A stretch of DNA of 64,000 bases from Mycobacterium sp. Root135 (GTDB taxonomy: Bacteria > Actinomycetota > Actinomycetes > Mycobacteriales > Mycobacteriaceae), in NCBI RefSeq assembly GCF_001426545.1, contig NZ_LMEZ01000011.1, positions 38,395 to 102,394 of the forward strand, written 5' to 3'. Positions 33,680 to 42,441 of the stretch are shown in pieces; position 1 is the stretch's first letter, and each line of letters starts with the position of its first letter. The translations under genes were made by a program, and so were the position numbers. A model generated the notes under the pieces. That model was given only the letters and a program-made list of their open reading frames with translations, searched no databases and was not told the origin of the DNA.

Positions 33680-34843
33680 TTAGACCGGCACTGTGAATGG
33701 ATCGTTGCCGTAGATCCACCCGAAGGTGTCGAACGACGACGACGTGGCTAGTTGTCGATCACGCTGCTGTTGACCCTCACCGTCGGCGAGGTGGTAGATG
33801 ACGTTGTTGGTCCAGGACTGGCGCTGCACTTCCGCAGTGTGGTCGCGGCGGGCCGCTTCGTAACGACGCAGCCCGGCGGGGAGATCGCTTGCTGATGACA
33901 GCAACGCCTCGCTGAGAGCCGCCGCGTCGCCGATGGCTTGGGCGGCACCCTGGGCAAGGAACGGTAGCATCGGATGGCAGGCGTCTCCGAGCAGCGACGT
34001 CGACCCAGTTGACCACTGCGGCAATGGATCACGGTCATAGAGCGACCAGCGATATACGGGGTCGGTTACCGCTTCGAGGATGCGAACGACGCCGGGACAC
34101 CACCCCGCGAACTGGCTGCGCAACTCAGCAGCCAGACCCAGGGTGGTCCAGGATTCTGAGGCTCGCTGTGGTTCGGGGACCACTGCGACGACATTGAGGT
34201 AGGCAGCGCCGACGCCGACGGGATAGGCCACGACGTGACGATCCGGGCCCGTCCAGTTACGGACGACGTCGTCGAAGTCCAGCAGCTCACGGGGTACGAG
34301 TGCCCGGTAGGCGCACATGCCGGAGAATCGTGGTGACGCGTCGCCCACGGTGTGCGAGCGGATCGTGGAGTGCACGCCGTCCGCTCCGATTACGATGTCG
34401 CCGGTTTCGGAACTTCCGTCGGAGAATTTTACGACGGGCCTTCCCTCGACCTCTCTGACCGATTCGGCCGACGCCCCGAAGCGGACCGTGCCGGTGGCAA
34501 GGTTGGCCGCGAGGATGTCGATCAGCTGTGGCCGGTACATCGTGTAGTACGGAGCCCCGAAGAGTTCCACCGCCGACTGAACCGGTGCGCCACCCAATAC
34601 GCGACCGTCCTCCCAGCGCAGGAAGTTCAGCTGTGACGGCACCACGCCGTAACGATGGAGGTCCTCGCCCATCCCCAGACGAATGAGCACCCGCGTGGCA
34701 TTGGGCCCCAGTTGGACACCGGCGCCCACCTCGCCGAAGGCGGGCGCCCGCTCGACCACCCGGACATCGAACCCGCTGCGCTGCAATGCGATAGCCGCGG
34801 TCAACCCGCCAATTCCGGCTCCAACGATGACCACGCGCACCAT
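33680..34843 (-). CDS. FAD-dependent aromatic hydroxylase (salicylate hydroxylase type)
   Basis: A 387-residue group-A flavin monooxygenase. It has VIVGAGIGGLTAAIAL, the FGEVGAGVQLGPNATRV block, IGADGVHS and GDACHPMLPFLAQGA. It is closely related in motif order to the enzyme at 24581-25759. GGAAGGAAGG before ATG 34843 selects the start; a longer frame adds 20 unconserved residues. Two AATTTYGYAAYT-like sites lie upstream and recur in front of the divergent operon at 36 kb. It would introduce a hydroxyl group into a phenolic acid, possibly with decarboxylation. Confidence 0.9.
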   Translation of the reverse strand: MVRVVIVGAGIGGLTAAIALQRSGFDVRVVERAPAFGEVGAGVQLGPNATRVLIRLGMGEDLHRYGVVPSQLNFLRWEDGRVLGGAPVQSAVELFGAPYYTMYRPQLIDILAANLATGTVRFGASAESVREVEGRPVVKFSDGSSETGDIVIGADGVHSTIRSHTVGDASPRFSGMCAYRALVPRELLDFDDVVRNWTGPDRHVVAYPVGVGAAYLNVVAVVPEPQRASESWTTLGLAAELRSQFAGWCPGVVRILEAVTDPVYRWSLYDRDPLPQWSTGSTSLLGDACHPMLPFLAQGAAQAIGDAAALSEALLSSASDLPAGLRRYEAARRDHTAEVQRQSWTNNVIYHLADGEGQQQRDRQLATSSSFDTFGWIYGNDPFTVPV

Positions 34844-35256
34844 GGCGCACCTTCCTTCCGTTTCGTAACCCAGATCACAATCGATTCCCGGGCACGGTAA
34901 CACCGGGCTGCCTAATTTTGCAATTACCTCGAAGTTGCGAAATTTCTGTACGACGAAGGTGTTCGCCGTCGTCGATGCGACGCCTCGAAATCGTGTAGGG
35001 AATCGTCGTGGTCATGGAGTCGCCTACGCGACATTCGCTCCGCCTCGTCGAGCAACTCCACTGCGGTGGTCGCTGGGCTCCGTCGCGTATTCGTCAGTGG
35101 ACGCACCCGTGACTCGAGTTGACGTGTGGCCCAGGTAGCCGCTACGGACCGGAAGCGGTTGGGCTGCAATAAAAGACGCGCGTCAGCCAAGTTTCGCGTA
35201 AACCCGGTGGCCGTCCCGGATGCGCTAACGGTCGGGTGGCGGGAATCGATCGAAGA
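34844..35256. other. 413-base intergenic region with repeated operator-like sites
   Basis: The part next to the hydroxylase holds two copies of an AT-rich motif (34914-34926 and 34932-34944). The remainder up to the GntR stop has no recognisable gene. Confidence 0.5.
34914..34944. promoter_or_regulatory. Paired AATTTYGYAAYTW sites
   Basis: AATTTTGCAATTA (34914-34926, plus strand) and AATTTCGCAACTT (34932-34944, minus strand) fit one consensus. The third copy, AATTTCGTAATTT, is at 35980-35992 (minus strand). They flank the GntR gene and precede both structural transcripts. Confidence 0.55.
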
Positions 35257-35934
35257 TCAGTGGTCCGCGTGATGGGTTCGGGCGTAGTCGACGAGGATGT
35301 CGGTGGTGCGCTGGATGTGGCGGGCCAGCGCACTGGCGGCGTCGTCGGGCTGCCGGGCGATGGTGAGGTCAGCGAGTTCGCGGTGCTCGCAGGCGACGTC
35401 TCGGTCGGCGGGCTCACCGAGTGTGCGCGACCAGAACATGTACAACTCCGAGCGGTCACGTAGCGAGGCGGCGATCGATTGCAGGTGGGTGTTGTCGCTA
35501 CCGGCCAGAAGCGCTGCGTGGAAGTCGCGATGCGCCGGGCCGAACCGTGGGTTGATGGCTCCGTCGAGATACATCGGGGTGGCGGCGAGCTGATGGTGGA
35601 CTCCGACGAGGAACGCTTCCCACTCCAGGCTTCCGCGGGCGATGGACTCCCGGAGGGTGGCGGTCTCGATGATGATCCTGGCGCGAGTGAGTTCGTGGAG
35701 GTCGTCGACCGATAGCGAAAGCGTGCTGAATCCGCGCTGTGGATTGGCTTGCAAGAGATTCTGTTCGGCGAGGCGGCTCATGGCTTCACGCACGACCGAC
35801 AGGCTCACGTCGAAGCGCTCGCTGTAGTCGGCGAGCTTCATCTTGGTTCCGGGGGGAATGCCGCCGGTGAGGACTTCGTCGCGGATCGCGTCGTACACCG
35901 CTCCAACTCGGGTGGGCGAGCCACTCATCTTCAC
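35257..35934 (-). CDS. GntR-family regulator (FCD/FadR subfamily)
   Basis: A 225-residue regulator. The N-terminal winged helix shows IRDEVLTGGIPPGTKMKLAD and SLSVVREAMSRLAEQNLL; the C-terminal part is all-helical with the metal-binding FCD pattern (AHRDFHAALL and HRELADLTIA supply His/Asp ligands). The start is GTG 35934 (internal ATG 35928 possible). It is divergent from the hydroxylase-FAH-VOC-AACS operon and co-oriented with the other hydroxylase. It probably controls both through the AATTTYGYAAYT sites, with an aromatic acid or ring-fission product as effector. Confidence 0.88.
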   Translation of the reverse strand: MKMSGSPTRVGAVYDAIRDEVLTGGIPPGTKMKLADYSERFDVSLSVVREAMSRLAEQNLLQANPQRGFSTLSLSVDDLHELTRARIIIETATLRESIARGSLEWEAFLVGVHHQLAATPMYLDGAINPRFGPAHRDFHAALLAGSDNTHLQSIAASLRDRSELYMFWSRTLGEPADRDVACEHRELADLTIARQPDDAASALARHIQRTTDILVDYARTHHADH

Positions 35935-35979
35935 GGCGCGATCATACCTCTGGCTGCGCCAAATGACGGATAAGGGGCT

Positions 35980-35992
35980 AAATTACGAAATT
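35980..35992 (-). promoter_or_regulatory. AATTTYGYAAYTW site in GntR/operon divergent promoter
   Basis: On the minus strand AATTTCGTAATTT occurs between the GntR start and the operon start, in the most AT-rich part of the gap. It matches the two sites at 34914-34944. Confidence 0.55.
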
Positions 35993-36083
35993 ATGTTGCT
36001 CTTCTGAAATAACGCGAGTAGAACTGGTGCTGTCCGTCACGTGCCAACGCCGACGCAGAGTTGCGTCCGAGAGGTGGATCGCC

Positions 36084-37880
36084 ATGAGCGCATCGCAAAT
36101 CCCCGTCCTGATCGTCGGCGGCGGGGGTGCGGGCTTGGCCGCTTCCACCATCTTGTCTTCGCAGGGAGTGGAGTCCTTGCTCGTCAGCGCACTCCCGACG
36201 ACGTCGATTCTGCCCAAGGCGCACGTCCTGAACCAACGTTCGATGGAGATCTTCACCGAGGTCGGCATCGCTGACGCCATCTATGAAAGGTCGACTCCTG
36301 CAGTCAACTTCGTCGCGACCGGTTTCTATGCCGGACTGGCGGGGGACAACCCCAACTACGGACGCGAGATCGGAAAGCTGGAGCTGTGGGGCGCCGGTGA
36401 CCGCGATCCGGAGTACGTCGACGCGAGTCCGTGCCGTACCGCCAACTTGCCCCAGATCCGACTCGAACCGGTGCTCAAGTCGCATGCCGAGCTGCTCAAC
36501 CCCGATGGTGTCAGGTTCAATCACGAGTTGGTGGCCCTCGTTCAGGACGAGACGGGCGTGCGGAGCACGATTCGAGACAGGGCCACCGGCGAGGAATATG
36601 AGGTGCACTCGCAGTACGTGATTGCCGCCGATGGCGGCCGCACCGTGGGCAAGCTGGTCGGTATCGAGCTGGACGGTCAGCGCAACGTCCTCGACATGGT
36701 GTCCGTGCACCTGAGTGCCGATCTGGCGGACCTTCTCGACGATGACTCGGTGTTCCTGCGCTGGTTGGTCAATCCCGAATACGGCGGTACCTTCACCGGC
36801 GGCATCCTGTGCCCGATGGGCCCCGAGCACTGGGGGACCAGATCCGAAGAATGGGTGTTCCACCTGGGCTACCCCCACGGTGACCCCGACGCCGGCGATC
36901 GCGAGAAGGTGATCGCCCGCATGCGAGCGGTGTTGGGGCTGCCCGAGTTCGATCCGAAGATCCATGCGATCTCGATCTGGACGATGGAGGGTTTGCTCGC
37001 CAACCACTTCCGGGTCGGGCGGGTGTTCGTAGTCGGGGACGCCGCCCACAAGCATCCACCAACGGGCGGGTTGGGACTGAATTCCGCGATCCACGACGCA
37101 CACAATCTGTGCTGGAAGCTCGTGCAGGTGCTCGCCGGCCGTGCCGGGGATGGACTGCTCGACACCTACGGCGCCGAGCGGCGGCCGGTGGACGCGCGCA
37201 ACGTCGAGAACTCGGTCGGTTGCGCGATGGCGCGGTTCCGGCTCGACGAGGCGCTGGGACTGTCGCCGGAGAAATCCGGCGCGGAGAATTGGCGCGAAAT
37301 CGAGAAGTTATGGGACGAGGCGCATCCCGAGCACGAGGAACGCCGCGACATCATCAACAACGCGCTCGCCGCGCAGACACGGGAATTTCGCCACCACAAT
37401 CTGGAGTTCGGGTACACCTACTCCTCGGCGGCAGTCGTCGACGACGGGAGTCCCGAATACGTGCCGATCGACCCGATTCGGCTTTACGAACCCAGCACCA
37501 AACCCGGCCACCCGCTGCCGCACGCGCTGGTCTCGCGCCGCGGAGAGACGTTCCCGCTGCAGAATCTCACCCACGGTGGAAGGTTCGCGCTGATCGCGGG
37601 CGAAGACGGGGTGCCGTGGGTCGAAGCGGCCCGCGAGATCGCCGAGAGCACCGGTGTTCCCCTGGTGGCGTGGAGGGTCGGGAGCGATGACGCCGATCTG
37701 GCCGACACCCGCTTCGCATGGTTGCGCAAACGGGAGATCTCGCGCACCGGGGCGGTTCTGGTCCGCCCCGACCGATTCATCGGATTCAGGTCAGTCGGCG
37801 CCGTCGACGATCCCCGAGGTGCGCTCACCGAGGCGCTCAAGCAGATCCTTTCCACCACTGAATTGGGAGTGTCGCAATGA
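36084..37880 (+). CDS. FAD-dependent phenol hydroxylase (TfdB type)
   Basis: A 598-residue flavoprotein monooxygenase resembling 2,4-dichlorophenol 6-monooxygenase (TfdB). It shows VLIVGGGGAGLAASTILSSQ, LPKAHVLNQRSMEIF, YVIAADGGRT and FVVGDAAHKHPPTGGLGLNS, plus a thioredoxin-like C-terminal domain. GAGAGGTGG precedes ATG 36084. It hydroxylates a phenol to a catechol with NADPH and O2. The stop overlaps the start of the FAH-family gene (ATGA), so it is the first gene of a tightly coupled four-gene operon. Confidence 0.9.
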   Translation: MSASQIPVLIVGGGGAGLAASTILSSQGVESLLVSALPTTSILPKAHVLNQRSMEIFTEVGIADAIYERSTPAVNFVATGFYAGLAGDNPNYGREIGKLELWGAGDRDPEYVDASPCRTANLPQIRLEPVLKSHAELLNPDGVRFNHELVALVQDETGVRSTIRDRATGEEYEVHSQYVIAADGGRTVGKLVGIELDGQRNVLDMVSVHLSADLADLLDDDSVFLRWLVNPEYGGTFTGGILCPMGPEHWGTRSEEWVFHLGYPHGDPDAGDREKVIARMRAVLGLPEFDPKIHAISIWTMEGLLANHFRVGRVFVVGDAAHKHPPTGGLGLNSAIHDAHNLCWKLVQVLAGRAGDGLLDTYGAERRPVDARNVENSVGCAMARFRLDEALGLSPEKSGAENWREIEKLWDEAHPEHEERRDIINNALAAQTREFRHHNLEFGYTYSSAAVVDDGSPEYVPIDPIRLYEPSTKPGHPLPHALVSRRGETFPLQNLTHGGRFALIAGEDGVPWVEAAREIAESTGVPLVAWRVGSDDADLADTRFAWLRKREISRTGAVLVRPDRFIGFRSVGAVDDPRGALTEALKQILSTTELGVSQ

Positions 37881-38743
37881 AATTCGCCAACTACGACGGA
37901 CGTGCCGTCATCACCGACGGCCGCCACGCGGTCTACGTCGCCGACGCCAGCAACGGCAAGTTCGACGACGACCCTGCCGGGGTCTTGGCGGTGTGGGACG
38001 AATTCCTGCCATGGGCGCGCACCGTCGAACTCGACTACGGCTTCACCGTTTTCAGAAGTCGACTCCGGGCACCGTCGCCGCAACCGCGTCAGGTCTTCGC
38101 CATCGGCTTGAACTACGCCGACCACACCGCCGAAGCCGGGCTCTCACTGCCCTCCGAGCCAGCAGTGTTCACCAAGTTCCCCACCTCGGTGACCGGACCG
38201 GATACCGTCGTCGATTTGCCCACCGCGACCGTGGACTGGGAGGCCGAACTGGTCGCAGTCATCGGACGGCGCGCCTTTCGGGTCGCCGAGGATGCAGCCT
38301 GGGAACATGTCGCGGGACTCACTGTTGGACAAGATATTTCGGAGCGCACCAGGCAGTTGATCGGCCCCGCCGCGCAATTCAGCGTGGGCAAGTCGTTTCC
38401 GGGATTCTCCCCGACCGGCCCCTGGCTGACCACCACCGACGAGTTCGACGACCGCGACGACATCGGGATCGGCTGCTCGGTCAACGGCCAGACCATGCAG
38501 GACGGACGCACGCGCGACCTGATCTTTTCGGTACCGCAGCTAGTCGCGAAGTTGTCGGACATCCTGCCGCTGCTGCCCGGTGATCTCATCTTCACGGGGA
38601 CCCCGGCCGGTGTCGGCGGTGCCCGCAAACCCCCGATCTTCTTGCGGGACGGAGACATTCTGCGAACCTGGGTCGACGGGGTCGGCACCATCACGTCCAT
38701 CTGCCGCGCCGGTGTCCCGTATCCCACACCACGCGAATCCTAG
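37877..38743 (+). CDS. Fumarylacetoacetase-family hydrolase/isomerase
   Basis: A 288-residue protein of the FAH superfamily. It contains AIGLNYADHTAEAGL, an acidic metal-binding DWEAELVAVIG and the C-terminal LLPGDLIFTGTPAGVG. Members cleave acylpyruvates or isomerise and decarboxylate ring-fission products. It is coupled by ATGA overlap to the TfdB-like hydroxylase and followed by the VOC dioxygenase 11 bases later. Given the acetoacetyl-CoA synthetase in the operon, C-C hydrolysis that yields acetoacetate or an acylacetate is a plausible role. Confidence 0.88.
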   Translation: MKFANYDGRAVITDGRHAVYVADASNGKFDDDPAGVLAVWDEFLPWARTVELDYGFTVFRSRLRAPSPQPRQVFAIGLNYADHTAEAGLSLPSEPAVFTKFPTSVTGPDTVVDLPTATVDWEAELVAVIGRRAFRVAEDAAWEHVAGLTVGQDISERTRQLIGPAAQFSVGKSFPGFSPTGPWLTTTDEFDDRDDIGIGCSVNGQTMQDGRTRDLIFSVPQLVAKLSDILPLLPGDLIFTGTPAGVGGARKPPIFLRDGDILRTWVDGVGTITSICRAGVPYPTPRES

Positions 38744-38754
38744 AGGAGGCCACC

Positions 38755-39678
38755 ATGGCATTGCACCGGCTCGGACGCGTCACCATCGGCGTTCCCAACG
38801 TCACCCAAACCGCTGGCTACTATCAGGAATTCGGTCTCACCCCGCAGGACGGGAACAGCTTCACCACCGTCGACGGCGGTGAACAGCTCCGGCTGGTGCA
38901 CTCACCTCTCCGTCAGTTGGTCGAAATAACCTTCGGAGCCCAGGACTACGACGACGTCGCGCGAATCGACCGGCAACTGCGACAGCTGGGTGTGGCAACA
39001 GTGCTCGGAGACAGCCACGTCGAAGCGATGGAACCGATCGCCGGATTCAAAGCGGTCGTCGAGATCATGCCCCGCCTGGTTCAGACGGCCTTTCCTGCCA
39101 CGCCCTACAACGGCCCGGGGCGCATCGAACGAGCCAACACCAGGGCGCCGGGCATCCTCCGTACCGGAGCCGTGCGTCCTCGCAAGCTCGGACACGTCGT
39201 GATCGGTTCTACCGATCAGGTTGCCACGCAACGGTTCTTCACCGAGGGCCTGGGTCTGAAGATCAGTGACGTCATCCCGTCGATCGCCGCGTTCATGCGG
39301 TGCTCGACCGATCACCACAACATCCTCGTCCAGCAGGCGCCGGTGAACTTCCTGCACCACACATCCTGGCAGGTCGAAGACGTCGACGAAATCGGCCGTG
39401 GCGCGACGGCGATGCTGCAGAACGACCCGGATCGGCATGTGTGGGGCTTGGGGCGCCACCACGTCGGATCGAACTTCTTCTGGTACCTGAAGGACCCGGC
39501 CGGGACTTTCTCCGAGTACTACTCCGACATCGACTGCATCGTCGACGACGCCCTCTGGCAACCGGGGGAGTGGGAGGGGGCGGCAAGCTTGTACAACTGG
39601 GGACCGCCGCCACCACCGTCCTTCGTGATGCCCGAGGATCTCGCCGCGCACATGACGGGGTCGCACAGTGCGGGCTGA
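38755..39678 (+). CDS. VOC-family extradiol dioxygenase
   Basis: A 307-residue two-module VOC protein. The metal ligands are His in LGHVVIGSTD, His in NFLHHTSWQVED and Glu in TFSEYYSDID. It resembles 2,3-dihydroxybiphenyl-type extradiol dioxygenases and is shorter than the counterpart at 25953-27089. AGAGGAGG sits before ATG 38755. It should open the ring of the catechol produced by the TfdB-like enzyme and pass it to the FAH-family protein. Confidence 0.87.
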   Translation: MALHRLGRVTIGVPNVTQTAGYYQEFGLTPQDGNSFTTVDGGEQLRLVHSPLRQLVEITFGAQDYDDVARIDRQLRQLGVATVLGDSHVEAMEPIAGFKAVVEIMPRLVQTAFPATPYNGPGRIERANTRAPGILRTGAVRPRKLGHVVIGSTDQVATQRFFTEGLGLKISDVIPSIAAFMRCSTDHHNILVQQAPVNFLHHTSWQVEDVDEIGRGATAMLQNDPDRHVWGLGRHHVGSNFFWYLKDPAGTFSEYYSDIDCIVDDALWQPGEWEGAASLYNWGPPPPPSFVMPEDLAAHMTGSHSAG

Positions 39679-41638
39679 TCTGGCGGACCGCGGTGGAGCG
39701 ATCTGGGAACCCCCCGCCGATTTCGTCGGCGAATCCAATCTGACGGCCTACCTCGAGTACCTCGCCACCGAACACGGCCTCACCTTCGAGAGCTATCGGC
39801 AGCTCTGGGAGTGGTCGACCGCTGACCTCGCCGCGTTCTGGATGTCCATCCGCGCCTTCTTCTCCCTCGACATCAGCGACCCGCAGACGGTCCTCGACGA
39901 GGAGGCGGGCATGCCGCGGGTCGAGTGGTTCCGCGGCGCCACCACCAACTACGCCGCCAACGCACTCGCCAAGGCGAGCAACGGCATTGCCGTCACCTCG
40001 CTCAACGAGGCCGACGTGCTGACCACCCTGACTGGCGAACAGCTGCGCCTGCAGGTCGGCGCGGTGGCGCAGTGGTTTCGACAGCGCGGCGTCGAGCCTG
40101 GAGCCCGGATCGTCGCCTACGTGCCCAACGTCGCCGCGGCCGTCGTCTGCATGCTGGCCGCAAGTGCGGTCGGTGCAATCTGGGCGTCCTGTGCGCAGGA
40201 GTACTCCGCCGACGGCGCCCGTGACCGCTTCGCGCAACTCGAACCCAAGATCCTCATCGCTGCCGACGGCTACCACTACGGCGGAAAGCAGCACGATCGA
40301 CGCGCTCAGGTCGAGGCGCTCACCGCAGGTCTCCCGTCGGTGGAAGCGGTCCTCTGGATCGACAATGTGGGATCGCTGCAAGCCGACGAGTCGGCACACC
40401 GGTTCGACGAGATTGCCGCAGAGGGAATCGAACCCGAGTTCACCCGGGTGCCGTTCAGCCATCCGCTGTGGGTGCTGTTCTCATCGGGCACGACGGGGCC
40501 GCCCAAGGGCATCGTCCACAGCCACGGCGGCATTCTGCTCGAGCACGCCAAGTTCCTCGGTTTGCACGCCAACCTCAAAGCCGGCGCGCGGTTCCTCTGG
40601 CTGGCAACCCCAAGCTGGATGGTGTGGAACGTCCAGATTTCTGGGTTGCTCTGCGGTGCAGTGATCTCCACTTACGATGGCAGCCCCGCGTATCCGGATC
40701 CGGGCCGGTTGTGGCAGATCGCCGCACGACTCGAGTTGGACTTCCTCGGGACGAGTGCGGCGAGCTTGATCGCCGTTCAGAAGTCTGGGGCTCTCCCGCC
40801 GGTCCTCCGGCTCGAGACGATCGGCAGCACCGGTTCGCCCTTGCCGCCCAGTACCGCGCTCTGGGTGCAGCAGGTCTTGCCGGAGGTGTGGTTGGCCTCG
40901 GCCAGCGGAGGCACCGACATCTGTTCGGCGTTCGCCGGCGGGATCCCCACCGAGCCGGTGTTCGCCGACGAAATCCAAGGTCCCATGCTCGGCGTCGCGC
41001 TGGAAGCGTGGGACGATGACTGGCAGCCCGTGGTCGAGATGACGGGGGAGATGGTGGTCACTCGCCCGATGCCGTCGATGCCCGTCAGTTTCTGGAACGA
41101 CCCTGATTTCGCGAAATACACCGAGGCGTACTTCGATCGCTTCCCGGGCGTGTGGCGCCACGGCGACTGGATCATGATCACTCACCGCGGAGGCGTGGTG
41201 GTGCATGGCCGTTCCGACGCCACCATGAATCGCCACGGTGTGCGGATCGGCAGCGGCGAGATCTATGAGGTGGTCGAGCAGCTCGTCGGTGTACGCGAAG
41301 CGCTGGTCGTCGGTGTCGAACGTCCGGACGGCGGTTACTGGATGCCTCTGTTCGTGATACCTAGCCGACCCCCGGCCGATACCGCAGCGTTCGTCGCCCA
41401 GATCCGCGACGCCATCCGCATCGGTGTCAGCCCGCGGCACGTCCCCGACGACATCGTCGTCGTCGGGGACCTGCCCCACACCAGGACCGGTAAGAAACTC
41501 GAAGTTCCCGTCAAACGGATCCTGCAGGGCGCCGACCCGGCCGACGTCGTCAACCTGGAGTCCGTCGACGACCCCGCGGCCTTGGCCCAATTCGCGCGCA
41601 TTGCAATGGAACTCGAATCCGCCCGAGCCAGCTTGTAG
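39668..41638 (+). CDS. Acetoacetyl-CoA synthetase (AACS-type)
   Basis: A 656-residue ANL-superfamily ligase with the length and layout of acetoacetate-CoA ligases. The N-terminal LWEWSTADLAAFW segment, P-loop FSSGTTGPPKGIVHS, SGGTDICSAF, SDATMNRHGVRIGSGEIY and catalytic-Lys region TRTGKKLEVPVKR are typical. GTG 39668 overlaps the end of the VOC gene by 11 bases, so translation is coupled. The enzyme converts acetoacetate (or a similar 3-oxo acid) to its CoA ester for thiolysis. Its presence suggests that ring cleavage in this operon releases acetoacetate. Confidence 0.9.
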   Translation: MRADLADRGGAIWEPPADFVGESNLTAYLEYLATEHGLTFESYRQLWEWSTADLAAFWMSIRAFFSLDISDPQTVLDEEAGMPRVEWFRGATTNYAANALAKASNGIAVTSLNEADVLTTLTGEQLRLQVGAVAQWFRQRGVEPGARIVAYVPNVAAAVVCMLAASAVGAIWASCAQEYSADGARDRFAQLEPKILIAADGYHYGGKQHDRRAQVEALTAGLPSVEAVLWIDNVGSLQADESAHRFDEIAAEGIEPEFTRVPFSHPLWVLFSSGTTGPPKGIVHSHGGILLEHAKFLGLHANLKAGARFLWLATPSWMVWNVQISGLLCGAVISTYDGSPAYPDPGRLWQIAARLELDFLGTSAASLIAVQKSGALPPVLRLETIGSTGSPLPPSTALWVQQVLPEVWLASASGGTDICSAFAGGIPTEPVFADEIQGPMLGVALEAWDDDWQPVVEMTGEMVVTRPMPSMPVSFWNDPDFAKYTEAYFDRFPGVWRHGDWIMITHRGGVVVHGRSDATMNRHGVRIGSGEIYEVVEQLVGVREALVVGVERPDGGYWMPLFVIPSRPPADTAAFVAQIRDAIRIGVSPRHVPDDIVVVGDLPHTRTGKKLEVPVKRILQGADPADVVNLESVDDPAALAQFARIAMELESARASL

Positions 41639-42311
41639 ACCGATGACACAGGGGGCGACGAGTTACGGACCAGGGTGAGATCGGCTCCGGCCGTAGGCGG
41701 CGTGGTGGCTGTCGGTGCCGAAGTTCATCGTGCCCAACGACACCGGGCTGACGCGCAGGCCGGATCGGCCCAGCAAGGACTACTCGCGTCTTCCCCGGCT
41801 GAGCCCCCATTCCCGCCACCCATCGAACGTCGTCGTGTGCCGTGCTCACATCAATGCGCGGGGCTCTGCAGGGGGCGCGGTCATGGATCCTCAGTCATGG
41901 TGGTGGGTGGTCGCGACGCCTCGGGTGATCCCTCGTCACATTGGAAACCTTGACCGACGGACCATGATCAGCGCGTAGGTTGGCCCGTTTCCTCGATGCT
42001 CGACCACTAGCCCGTCGCTACCCGGACTTGGGTCACTTGCCATGTGGGGGCGATGGTTCCGTGAGGATCTCGCGCGGATACAGCAAACGAGATCATTGAC
42101 TCGGCAATCGTCTCTCGTGGGGGGCGGTCAAATGCGTTCCGACGGCGATGGTCTCGGCCGGTGCAATTCACGTGGCTCACACCCAGTGTCCCACCAGTGT
42201 CCCAAGATGCTTCTGAACTGGCGGGACGGACGCGAATAGGTGAGACATCAAAGGCAGTTCTACCTGCATGAATGAGAAGTATCGAGACACCCGTTCACCC
42301 CAACTGCTTCC
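41639..42311. other. Gene-free stretch before the attachment-site scar
   Basis: No convincing gene is seen. Direct repeats GTGTCCCA at 42186-42193 and 42197-42204 (11 bases apart) lie about 110 bases before the tRNA fragment. They could be integrase arm-type sites; this is speculative. No integrase gene is visible next to them. Confidence 0.5.
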
Positions 42312-42353
42312 CTGGGGGTCAAGTGGTCGCAGGTTCAAATCCTGTCAGCCCGA
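42312..42353 (+). other. 3' half of tRNA-Pro(GGG): attachment-site scar
   Basis: The sequence starts at an anticodon loop CTGGGGG followed by TCAAG. It continues with the T arm GCAGG-TTCAAAT-CCTGT and ends in the acceptor 3' strand CAGCCCG plus discriminator A. The 5' half (expected CGGGCTG..., D arm and 5' anticodon stem) is absent upstream: the bases before CTGGGGG are TTCC instead of a complement to TCAAG. Integrases of actinobacterial elements commonly use exactly such tRNA 3' ends, including tRNA-Pro. This is therefore most likely the attR side of an integrated element. Confidence 0.8.
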
Positions 42354-42358
42354 CGCAG

Positions 42359-42392
42359 AAAACCCGCTCTGACCAGTGTCAGAGCGGGTTTT
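42359..42392. terminator. Perfect 15-bp hairpin after tRNA fragment
   Basis: AAAACCCGCTCTGAC and GTCAGAGCGGGTTTT pair fully around a CAGT loop, with A and T tails on both sides. It can therefore terminate in both directions: the ancestral tRNA from the left and the CoA-transferase gene from the right. It is the best terminator in the window. Confidence 0.92.
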
Positions 42393-42441
42393 GTCGTTGT
42401 GGGGCTTCGCGGGTTTCAGTGAGTGTCCCGAGCGGCCGAGT

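Noticed and set aside
42312..42353. A functional tRNA-Pro gene
   Set aside because: No 5' acceptor strand, D arm or 5' anticodon stem is found upstream, so the gene is only a 3' half.
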